13,478 bases of DNA, taken from contig JAEYRK010000007.1 of assembly GCA_023435645.1 (NCBI GenBank), forward strand, positions 1-13,478. Direction: 5' to 3'. This document shows positions 6,230-13,286 of the stretch, piece by piece. Source of the stretch: Bacillota bacterium. Lineage in GTDB: Bacteria > Bacillota > Clostridia > Lachnospirales > Lachnospiraceae. A program made the translations under genes and the position numbers. The notes under the pieces are model-generated. The model saw only the letters and a program-made list of their open reading frames with translations. It was not told the DNA's origin and did not search any database. Numbering within the stretch: the first letter of the stretch is position 1; each line of letters opens with the position of its first letter.

Positions 6230-8145
6230 GTATCCTGTCGCAGCACGCTAAAAACAGAAGGAAGAGATCAAAATTCTTGATTCGTTCCTATTATATTTTC
6301 TCTGAGTTTACCATAACAAAAAGATATGTGGAACAGATGAGGAAACGGTATGAAATAATCAGTCCGGAAGATTTGAGCTCCCTGATGTGCAAGACAATGG
6401 GAATGTGTTATCTGGTTTGGGGTAGCAGTATCCTCCTACTCATTCTTATATTTGGGTGCAACCCTTCCCTGTATACTGCAACGCTGGCAATTCTGTCCGT
6501 ATGGATTTTTCACCATGAGTATCTGGAACGAAAGGTGAACCATATGGAGCTGCTGCTGATGAATCAACTGGATAGATTCCTTTCGGATACCAGGCATAGC
6601 TTCTATCAGCATGGTATGATCGATGAAGCAATCTCGGATGCTTCCGAAAGATGCGGTCGAATCATGAAGCTGAATGCTGTGAAGCTTCAGAGAGTACTTG
6701 ACAGCTCTGACCTTGAGACTGCCATCAGAAGGTATAATGAAACAGTTTCGAATCGATTTTTGCGGATGTTCTTATCTCTAACGGTATATGTTTCTGAGTT
6801 TGGAGATAAATTGGTGAATGGTGTCTCTATCCTTCTGATGAATATCCATACGCTAAAGAGTGACATATATATTGAACTTATGAATCGCAGAGAAACGGAG
6901 CATAAGTTTTCCGGTATGGTGTTCATAACGCTAGCCCCGATGTATTTGCTGGGTCCAATTAAAGCGTGGGCGATCAGTACATCCCCTGATTTAGCTGGCT
7001 TTTATGAAGGTACTATGGGAATAACCCTTACAATTTCAATCCTTCTGCTCACTGTAATAATGTATGTGATGGTTAACGAACTGAAGGATCGCAATGAATT
7101 CGGACTTAAGGAACATTTTGTACTTCAGCAGCTGGCCTATCTGAAGCCAATCCATCGAATACTCAACAACTACGGTGTAAAGAACAGAGGCAAATTCGAA
7201 AGACAGGAGGAGCTTCTTTACCGGGTAGGGGAGAAGCTGACAGCTAAGCACTTCCTGCTTAAGAGAATGATTTATGCTGTACTTCTTTTTTTACTCTGCG
7301 TTCTGGTATCAATGACAATGCATCATAGGAACAGGGAAAAGCTGCTTACCTCACAGAGACTTACGAGTAATCGGGAGGCGGCTATTCCGGAGAAAATGAA
7401 GAAGACTGTCGGTGAAACAGTGGTTTATTATATGAAGACTTACCTGGATCAGCCGATGGACAAGCAGAGGATAGAGAAGGAATTGCTTCAGAAAGGGCAG
7501 TTTCGAAGTGAGCTGATTAGAATCAACGTGATTGATGAAATCATATACAGGAAGCAGCAATATGGACAGGAATATTATCATTGGTATGAGCTGTTGTTTG
7601 CACTTGCTGCATCAGCTGTTGGCTTCTGGTTTCCCTATTGGATGCTTTATTACCGGAAGAAGGTGTTAGCACTGAATATGGGAAATGAGGTGGCCCAGTT
7701 TCAATCAACCATCATGCTGGTTATGAACCTGGATACTACTACAGTGCTTAAGGTATTGGAGCTAATGGAATCCTTCGCCATTATATTTAAGGAGTCCATT
7801 AAAATATGCATCAATGATTATTCCTCCGGTGATCTTGATGCCTTGGAAAAACTGAAGCTAAGGGAGCGCTATGAGCCGTTCCGCCGATTGGCAGACAATC
7901 TGATCATAGCAGATAAGATCGGAGTCCAGAAGGCGTTTGATGAGATAGCGGAGGAGAGAAAGGTAAGCCAGGAGATGAGGAATCAGGATTATCGTATCGC
8001 AAGGGATAAAAAAGTCATGGCCGGTGCTATCCTGTCCTTTCTGCCGGCTACGATCACAATTGCGCTTTACTGGGTAGTTCCCTTTGCCCTAGATGCCCTG
8101 TCCGGTCTCAAGGATTATGACTTGATCATGAATGCCTTCAGATAA
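6226..8145 (+). CDS. Fused TadB/TadC-like membrane platform protein (two T2SSF-like halves)
   Basis: The gene encodes 639 residues from ATG 6226, in an ATGA overlap with the ATPase gene and with AGGAGG eight bases upstream. Hydrophobic segments lie near residues 60-95, 233-250, 263-285, 347-363, 452-475 and 597-620. Two cytoplasmic helical regions, about 105-225 and 480-590, each precede a pair or single C-terminal membrane segment. They resemble the GspF/TadB/TadC fold (for example F-L-S-D-T in the first half and A-Q-F-Q-S-T-I in the second). In most Tad loci TadB and TadC are separate proteins of about 300 residues that form the inner-membrane platform for the TadA motor. Here one chain appears to supply both. 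The assignment rests on topology, length and gene order more than on strict motifs. No terminator follows; the next gene begins 71 bases later. Confidence 0.72.
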   Translation: MSILSQHAKNRRKRSKFLIRSYYIFSEFTITKRYVEQMRKRYEIISPEDLSSLMCKTMGMCYLVWGSSILLLILIFGCNPSLYTATLAILSVWIFHHEYLERKVNHMELLLMNQLDRFLSDTRHSFYQHGMIDEAISDASERCGRIMKLNAVKLQRVLDSSDLETAIRRYNETVSNRFLRMFLSLTVYVSEFGDKLVNGVSILLMNIHTLKSDIYIELMNRRETEHKFSGMVFITLAPMYLLGPIKAWAISTSPDLAGFYEGTMGITLTISILLLTVIMYVMVNELKDRNEFGLKEHFVLQQLAYLKPIHRILNNYGVKNRGKFERQEELLYRVGEKLTAKHFLLKRMIYAVLLFLLCVLVSMTMHHRNREKLLTSQRLTSNREAAIPEKMKKTVGETVVYYMKTYLDQPMDKQRIEKELLQKGQFRSELIRINVIDEIIYRKQQYGQEYYHWYELLFALAASAVGFWFPYWMLYYRKKVLALNMGNEVAQFQSTIMLVMNLDTTTVLKVLELMESFAIIFKESIKICINDYSSGDLDALEKLKLRERYEPFRRLADNLIIADKIGVQKAFDEIAEERKVSQEMRNQDYRIARDKKVMAGAILSFLPATITIALYWVVPFALDALSGLKDYDLIMNAFR

Positions 8146-8216
8146 ATATCCTGATACTTTTGATGATGATTAGTTCTATGAATTCTTAAAATGATGGAAT
8201 AAGAAAGGATCTATTT

Positions 8217-8321
8217 ATGGGGAATGTTTGGAAGTTTTTATTGCTAGCTGTGGGCTGCATCATAGTGGTTGCATTAATCACTTTGAGTTTAAGGGTCTCT
8301 AATAAAGGGGAGTCTGATACA
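8217..8321 (+). repeat. Duplicated 35-codon segment, copy 1 (partner 8727-8831)
   Basis: These 105 bases encode the anchor region of the first small protein. They align without gaps to 8727-8831. I count about 20 base differences, of which only two change an amino acid (residues 19, Ala/Gly, and 27, Val/Ile). This shows tandem gene duplication followed by strong protein-level constraint. Confidence 0.85.
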
Positions 8322-8678
8322 GAAAAAAACCTTGGACAGTATAATGAATACGCAGGTACTGCAGAGGATATCGACCTCAAGATTTATGATAATGTTGAAG
8401 TGAAGGGATCAGAAATCGTAAAACTGATAAAGAAGTACAAGGAACATGAGTATTTATCCGTCGTGGTAGATACCAATGGTGGAGTCGCGACTGCATACAT
8501 TAACCCTTGTGCAGCTACAGGTATTACATTGCCAACGGTTAACTCTGGCGTTGATTATTCAGCATTGCCAAAAAATAAAGGAAATGAAAACTATATTAAT
8601 GGATCGGGAATATTTCGCTCAATGGTTTATTACGATGCCAATGATGTTGTAGCATGTATATGGTTTTCTCAACAGTAG
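8217..8678 (+). CDS. Small N-terminally anchored Tad-locus protein, copy 1 of 4 (pseudopilin-like candidate)
   Basis: The gene encodes 153 residues from ATG 8217 with AGAAAGGA about seven bases upstream. The 71-base spacer before it shows no clear promoter or terminator. One hydrophobic helix (about residues 7-26) follows a short start M-G-N-V-W-K; the rest should lie outside the membrane. The globular part has V-K-G-S-E-I (residues 62-67), a basic K-K-Y-K segment, and a C-terminal block Y-I-N-G-S-G-I-F that ends N-D-V-V-A-C-I-W-F. All of these recur in the next gene and more weakly in the third. There is no G/E prepilin cleavage site, so it is not a canonical Flp pilin. A minor-subunit or structural role in the Tad-like machine is inferred from position and repetition. 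Confidence 0.7.
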   Translation: MGNVWKFLLLAVGCIIVVALITLSLRVSNKGESDTEKNLGQYNEYAGTAEDIDLKIYDNVEVKGSEIVKLIKKYKEHEYLSVVVDTNGGVATAYINPCAATGITLPTVNSGVDYSALPKNKGNENYINGSGIFRSMVYYDANDVVACIWFSQQ

Positions 8679-8726
8679 ATTGTGGGGAGAAACAGGGATT
8701 TATCTGAAAGGGAGAGCAGTAGCCGT

Positions 8727-8831
8727 ATGGGAAATGTATGGAAGTTTTTGTTGTTAGCTGTTGGGTGCATTATCGTTGTAGGATTAATCACATTGAGTTT
8801 GAGAATCTCAAATAAGGGCGAGTCAGATACC
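8727..8831 (+). repeat. Duplicated 35-codon segment, copy 2 (partner 8217-8321)
   Basis: This is the second copy of the anchor-region duplication described for 8217-8321. The differences are scattered along its length and almost all synonymous, so recent gene conversion is less likely than purifying selection on the peptide. Confidence 0.85.
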
Positions 8832-9182
8832 AGCAAGAATCTTGAGGTATATAGTAGATTAGCCGGTGATGCGGAAGATATGAAGCTTAAAAGACTTGAT
8901 GAGACAGAGGTAAAAGGTTCGGAAATAAAAGAATTCATTCGTGAGTATAAGAAGGACGATTATCTGTCTATCAAGGTTATAAACGGCAAGAAAGATACGG
9001 AAGACTATCTTCATAGTTCGACGATAAATAATAGAATCGCTACAATAGGTGCAGCTGTTACAACGGCGATCTCAGAAGATCCGGCAGAAAGTAATTATAT
9101 TAATGATGCGGGTATCTTCAAGGCAGAGGTGATATACGACCATAACGATGTGATAGCCTGCGTTCGATTTACACAAAAGTAA
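8727..9182 (+). CDS. Small N-terminally anchored Tad-locus protein, copy 2 of 4
   Basis: The gene encodes 151 residues. ATG 8727 is preferred over an in-frame GTG at 8682, because it reproduces the M-G-N-V-W-K-F start of the preceding paralogue and has a purine-rich AAAGGGAG site about 12 bases upstream. The GTG has no ribosome binding site. The first 35 residues differ from copy 1 at only two positions. After that similarity falls, but V-K-G-S-E-I, the K-x-D-Y-L-S-I region and the C-terminal Y-I-N-D-A-G-I-F and N-D-V-I-A-C-V-R-F blocks are kept. The protein has a single membrane helix, with the bulk predicted outside the cell membrane. A cysteine inside the helix (Cys14) resembles a lipobox only superficially. 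Function is inferred only from the locus. Confidence 0.7.
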   Translation: MGNVWKFLLLAVGCIIVVGLITLSLRISNKGESDTSKNLEVYSRLAGDAEDMKLKRLDETEVKGSEIKEFIREYKKDDYLSIKVINGKKDTEDYLHSSTINNRIATIGAAVTTAISEDPAESNYINDAGIFKAEVIYDHNDVIACVRFTQK

Positions 9183-9202
9183 ATATTTGAGGAGCTGATG
9201 AT

Positions 9203-9634
9203 TTGAGTAATGTAACAAAGTTTCTCCTTCTAGCCTTTAGCTTGATGATTACTTGTCTGCTGATAGTTTATTTTAACCGGGTGGTTGATGTGGGGTTGGT
9301 TACTTCTGATACAGCGGTGGATAAACTTAATGAGTTTCATAAAGAGTTATCTGAAAGTGAATTCACTATGTATGACGACAAGGAAATAGGTGGTAGTGAT
9401 GTGGTGAATTATATGAAAAAGCAGCTTGGAAGTATTGATACCACTGACGAGGCTAATATCTATGTCCATGTTATAACCTCGACGAGTGATCATTCCTATC
9501 GAAACAGCGCTTCTATTTCTGACATACAGAACTTCACCTCCGTCCGTTATATAAAGCCAACGGCCAAATTTCGGTGCAATGTAATCAGAGATGCAAACGA
9601 TGTCATTATCGGTGTGAGTTTTCAGCAGAGGTAG
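9203..9634 (+). CDS. Small N-terminally anchored Tad-locus protein, copy 3 of 4
   Basis: The gene encodes 143 residues from TTG 9203, with GAGGAG (9189-9194) eight bases upstream. A nearby ATG at 9198 is followed at once by a stop in its frame. The start M-S-N-V-T-K-F-L-L-L and a helix at about residues 7-24 match the first two copies. I-G-G-S-D-V stands where they have V-K-G-S-E-I. The C-terminal block F-R-C-N-V-I-R-D-A-N-D-V-I-I-G-V-S-F is also shared. It is more divergent than copies 1 and 2 and was probably duplicated earlier. It should be exported with a single membrane anchor. Role unknown; a structural or minor-pilin function in the Tad-like apparatus is inferred. Confidence 0.7.
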   Translation: MSNVTKFLLLAFSLMITCLLIVYFNRVVDVGLVTSDTAVDKLNEFHKELSESEFTMYDDKEIGGSDVVNYMKKQLGSIDTTDEANIYVHVITSTSDHSYRNSASISDIQNFTSVRYIKPTAKFRCNVIRDANDVIIGVSFQQR

Positions 9635-9636
9635 AT

Positions 9637-10026
9637 ATGGAGAATGTAACGAAGCTATTAAGAGTGTCTTTTTATATCATTATCTTTTTTACCGGAATAA
9701 CGCTATTATATCTCATGTCAAGAAGGGTGGAAAACGTTACTGACTTGTCCTTGGAAGCTATGAATTCGGATAACATTTTATATGAAGCACCTCTTGAAAA
9801 CCAAAGGTATTTAGCCAATCAGGCGGAGATCATAGCTCAGATCATGGATGATATACCATATGAGATCAGTATTATTGACCAAACCAGCACATACCTAATC
9901 CATACCGAAGCCTATTACGTAGAGGATATGGCTGATATTGTTCTAACGTCTGATCAATATGAGAAAAGCTATCAATACAATGAGGAGGGCATGATACAAA
10001 CGATACTATATCGGTATGTACAATAG
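9637..10026 (+). CDS. Small N-terminally anchored Tad-locus protein, copy 4 of 4 (divergent)
   Basis: The gene encodes 129 residues from ATG 9637, two bases after the previous stop, with AGAGG (9627-9631) five bases upstream inside the previous gene. The start M-E-N-V-T-K-L-L-R and the hydrophobic helix at about residues 10-28 follow the pattern of the other three. The globular part is shorter and has lost the G-S-E/D motif (L-A-N-Q-A-E-I occupies that place). It ends Y-N-E-E-G-M-I-Q-T-I-L-Y-R-Y. It is the most distant member and its membership rests mainly on position, length and the N-terminus. A longer reading frame from 9574 overlaps the previous gene and lacks a ribosome binding site, so it was not used. 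Confidence 0.65.
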   Translation: MENVTKLLRVSFYIIIFFTGITLLYLMSRRVENVTDLSLEAMNSDNILYEAPLENQRYLANQAEIIAQIMDDIPYEISIIDQTSTYLIHTEAYYVEDMADIVLTSDQYEKSYQYNEEGMIQTILYRYVQ

Positions 10027-10040
10027 ATGAGGAGAAGACC

Positions 10041-13000
10041 GTGGAGGTTCTAAGTAAAATTATATCTTTTATCATGGTTGTGGTGTTTTTATGCCTGCAT
10101 CCCCTGGGATATCAACTAGGACACCGTGATTCGGTTGCCAGTGCATATGCCGAGAATGAAACCACCCGATTTGTAGATACAATCAGGAGCCAGGGTTATC
10201 TTGATGTTGGCATGTATGAAGAATTCCTGAACAGACTGAGCGTCACCGGTGAACTATATGACATTGAGATAGAGCATGCTGTGCCGAAGGAAGGGGAGTG
10301 GCTTAGTGCACTTAAGGATTTACCCGGTATATTGGTGGCATCTGCTGATCTACAGTCTCTTCCTGCGGAAATTCATGACGGAATCGTAACTTCATATGCC
10401 ACCCATACCCATACCGCAGCCTGTTATGACGGTGTCCTCCATGTATGCGATGGTGTTCATTGTGATTTAGGCTTAACTGCTGTAGCCACGGCTCCAGGAG
10501 GGCTCTACTATACAACCAATGGGCTTAATTGGACGAAGGCCATTACTTGTAGTCCAAGAGAAGTCGCGTATGGAAATGGACTATTTGTAGCTGTTGGAAC
10601 GAATGCCACCTGGACTTCCAGTGACGGTATTGCATGGACAAAAAATAATGTTTTACTTAATTTCAAATGGATTAAGTATGGTTCTGGAGCCTTCGTAGCG
10701 GTCACAACTGATCAATGGGGTAATTATGTATATCAATCAAAAGATGGGGTGAGTTGGAATAAATTAGGCGGACTCACAGTTTCAATCGATAGCTTTGCAT
10801 ACACAAAGGGGTATTTTTACTTTGGATACAATAATGGATACTGCACTGTTTATAAGTATGGTGATATATTTGTATTTAACAACAGTGCTTATGTAGAGAC
10901 GACATATACCCAGGCGGCTGATTATGCAACTTGTTACCATAGAGGCATGAGCAGTGAAAACATGTTGTTTTATTCAGGTAACAGTAGCGTGCTCTGGAGC
11001 AGGGAAAGGTCTGGAACATATTACAATTACCAGTGTTATATGAAAGGAAACGGCGAATACATTTTTTTTGCTCCGGCTCAGTATGCTTACAGAGGAACAT
11101 ATAGATCCAGCACTTTACCCAGCTTCGGAGCAAAAATATCAGATTTTACTTTATCTAACAATGAGCTGGGTATTTATTTTGGCAACAAGTATTTAATAAC
11201 CGGCTATAATTATGGTGGTTCTGCGGAACCTGTTGCAGCCGTAAGTGTTGATGGTATCAATTGGACAACTGCGTCAATACCTGAAAGACTAACTGGTCTT
11301 GCATGTAATATAGAAGGGGGAACAGGGGTAATGCCTGGCACCTGCACAAAGGTAGGCAAGTATCTCGATGCAAGCGGGACCGAAGTGCAGCCAATCTGTG
11401 ACAAGGTAGTTACCTCTATTACTGCCACTCATCCTGAACAGGCAGTTAGGGAAGGTGAACATATTATAACAACTGCCATCGCCACTTACCTTGATGGACA
11501 TACAGGAATTGTAAACTGTACCAGCTATTTCAATCCGAATGTAATCACCAGACAAACGGTTACGCTTACATATTTCGGTCTTGTAGGTAACGCAAAGACC
11601 ACCGGAACGAGAACATGCACCATAGAGGTAAATGTCGGCAGCATGCCGGAAGCACTTGAGGTAAGGGCGTCAGCTTATCTCGTTTATCATGGAAGTGAGC
11701 CGACCTATACTGTTACGGTTAAATACGCAGGGGGATCGACGAAGGTTATCACCACCGGTTATCGTAAGACCGGTTGGACGCCAGGTCCGGGAACAAAAAC
11801 TGTCACGTTTTCCTATACGGAAAATGATATCACTGTTTCCGCCAGTGTTACCATTATAGTGAAGCCTAATCTATCTGGAATTACGGTGATGCCAAGCAGT
11901 CAATCGGTTGAGAGATATACTGACCCGGTTTATACTGTAAGAGCAGATTATGATGACGGCAGTTTCAGAGATGTTATCGGAGCAAGTATTTCTGGTTTTG
12001 ATAGTAGTATAATAGGAATGCAGGAGGCGACTGTTTCTTATACTGAGAATGATATAACATGTACAACAGTAACGCAGATAACAGTAACCCCTATGATTAG
12101 AGTTTGTTCGGTATGTGGCAATACGTATTTTCTAGATGAGGAAGACTTTGATGCGGGCTGTCCTTCCTGTAAAACAATAGTTTCATATATTCAGATATCG
12201 CCTGAATTTATTACAGTCAACCGATATGACCTCCTAAACATCAAGGTAACAGCTACCTTTCAGGATGGTCATACGGAAACAGTGATGGGATGGAGCAGTA
12301 ATTATGACCCGACTAGAACAGGGATGCAGCTGGTTATGGTTTCTTTCCGGGGAAAGTATGCTTTTATAAGTGTTATGGTTGTCTCCGTAAGTACCTGTAG
12401 CATCTGTGGCGCTGACTATTCCCTAAATGAGTATGGCAGTGATCCCGGATGTCCGTATTGTAAAGAAGCATTGGTTTCAATCAGCGCAAGTCCCTCCTAT
12501 CAAGCGGTGAACCAGGGAGAAGATATTGATCTGGTTGTCATGGGAACCTATCGGGACGGTCATATGGAAGAGGTACAGGGATGGCACTGTAGTTATGACA
12601 AGAATATACCTGGAGAACAGCTGGTAACGGTTTACTACGGGGATTTGTCCTGTACTATAACTGTAGAGGTCATATCAGAGTTTCATATTAGCTGTAGTGT
12701 ATGCGGAGAAGTGTATAACCTAAGAGAGTACCCCTGGGGATGCCCGATTTGTTCCGATTCCATAATAGGAATAGAGGCTTCCTTACAGAGCGGCGGAACA
12801 CTGGTGCCTTACGGTGAAAAACTTGATCTGAGAGTAATCCTGACCTACAGGGATGGGCAGAAGGCAATAGCATTTGAAGGATGGAGTGATACCTTCGATC
12901 CGTATATCATGGGGACCCAGACAGTAACAGTAAGTATTTCTGATAGATTTGGAAATACAGTAAGCTGCGTACTTGATGTTGAGGTAACAGACCGCCTTAT

Positions 13001-13286
13001 AAAGATGGTTTGTGAAAATGGCCATGTTTATTATACGAAGGATCCCTTGACCGGGTGTCCTTACTGTACGGCCGGAAGCGAAAGAATGACAGATAATTAT
13101 TACAGTGTGACATATGTGGATGACATCCTGGATAATCTCTATACCAATGGGATATACCGCTTTAAATCCGGTGATTATGTTACCGTGAAGGTTACCAGAA
13201 GAATTCAGGGAAATAGCTTTACAATGATTATCTTCCATGGGAAGAAGGAGGATACTCCTGTAACCTATGGTGGGGAGGTGGCATAG
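10041..13286 (+). CDS. Large surface protein: anchor, Asp-box propeller-like region, six Ig-like domains alternating with Cys-rich zinc-ribbon-like modules
   Basis: The gene encodes 1081 residues from GTG 10041 with GAGGAG (10029-10034) six bases upstream. A hydrophobic helix spans about residues 7-26. An A-Y-A followed by E (35-38) could be a signal peptidase site, so the protein may be anchored or released. Residues 43-68 share a module with the next gene. A His/Cys cluster lies at 122-141 (H-T-H then Cys128, 136, 141). Motifs of the form S/T-x-D/N-G-x-x-W occur at 158-164, 193-199, 233-239 and 402-408, as in Asp-box beta-propellers. Six Ig-like (Big-type) domains lie at about 456-532, 539-608, 611-684, 714-784, 812-880 and 908-984. 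Four Cys modules lie between or after the last of these: Cys689/692/707/710, 786/789/804/807, 885/888/901/904, and Cys991/His995/Cys1006/1009. A tail of about 72 residues has no known domain. Its position suggests a secreted adhesin or tip subunit of the Tad-like apparatus. Confidence 0.8.
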   Translation: MEVLSKIISFIMVVVFLCLHPLGYQLGHRDSVASAYAENETTRFVDTIRSQGYLDVGMYEEFLNRLSVTGELYDIEIEHAVPKEGEWLSALKDLPGILVASADLQSLPAEIHDGIVTSYATHTHTAACYDGVLHVCDGVHCDLGLTAVATAPGGLYYTTNGLNWTKAITCSPREVAYGNGLFVAVGTNATWTSSDGIAWTKNNVLLNFKWIKYGSGAFVAVTTDQWGNYVYQSKDGVSWNKLGGLTVSIDSFAYTKGYFYFGYNNGYCTVYKYGDIFVFNNSAYVETTYTQAADYATCYHRGMSSENMLFYSGNSSVLWSRERSGTYYNYQCYMKGNGEYIFFAPAQYAYRGTYRSSTLPSFGAKISDFTLSNNELGIYFGNKYLITGYNYGGSAEPVAAVSVDGINWTTASIPERLTGLACNIEGGTGVMPGTCTKVGKYLDASGTEVQPICDKVVTSITATHPEQAVREGEHIITTAIATYLDGHTGIVNCTSYFNPNVITRQTVTLTYFGLVGNAKTTGTRTCTIEVNVGSMPEALEVRASAYLVYHGSEPTYTVTVKYAGGSTKVITTGYRKTGWTPGPGTKTVTFSYTENDITVSASVTIIVKPNLSGITVMPSSQSVERYTDPVYTVRADYDDGSFRDVIGASISGFDSSIIGMQEATVSYTENDITCTTVTQITVTPMIRVCSVCGNTYFLDEEDFDAGCPSCKTIVSYIQISPEFITVNRYDLLNIKVTATFQDGHTETVMGWSSNYDPTRTGMQLVMVSFRGKYAFISVMVVSVSTCSICGADYSLNEYGSDPGCPYCKEALVSISASPSYQAVNQGEDIDLVVMGTYRDGHMEEVQGWHCSYDKNIPGEQLVTVYYGDLSCTITVEVISEFHISCSVCGEVYNLREYPWGCPICSDSIIGIEASLQSGGTLVPYGEKLDLRVILTYRDGQKAIAFEGWSDTFDPYIMGTQTVTVSISDRFGNTVSCVLDVEVTDRLIKMVCENGHVYYTKDPLTGCPYCTAGSERMTDNYYSVTYVDDILDNLYTNGIYRFKSGDYVTVKVTRRIQGNSFTMIIFHGKKEDTPVTYGGEVA
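12105..13067 (+). repeat. Four protein-level repeats of a Cys-x2-Cys...Cys-Pro-x-Cys module spaced by Ig-like domains
   Basis: Inside the large surface protein, modules begin at residues 689, 786, 885 and 991, giving repeat lengths of 97, 99 and 106 residues. Each has a first knuckle (C-S-V-C-G, C-S-I-C-G, C-S-V-C-G, then C-E-N-G-H), a spacer of 10-14 residues containing a Tyr, and a second knuckle G-C-P-x-C. The pattern is that of zinc ribbons. In the fourth, histidine replaces the second cysteine. The repeats are diverged in DNA sequence, so the duplication is old. Confidence 0.8.

Noticed and set aside
8146..8216. A second promoter before the small-protein genes
   Set aside because: TTGATG (8160-8165) and TAAAAT (8187-8192) are 21 bases apart, too far for a normal promoter, and no better pair is present.
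8217..8300. Lipoprotein signal (A-V-G-C at residues 11-14 of the first two small proteins)
   Set aside because: The cysteine is in the middle of the hydrophobic helix, the -3 residue is Ala, and the two more distant paralogues lack the cysteine. A plain membrane anchor fits better.
8682..8726. Upstream GTG start adding 15 residues to the second small protein
   Set aside because: There is no ribosome binding site before it, and the extension is charged and absent from the paralogue.
8217..10026. Canonical Flp or type IV prepilin cleavage sites
   Set aside because: No Gly followed by a Glu at position 5 of the hydrophobic stretch is found in any of the four proteins.
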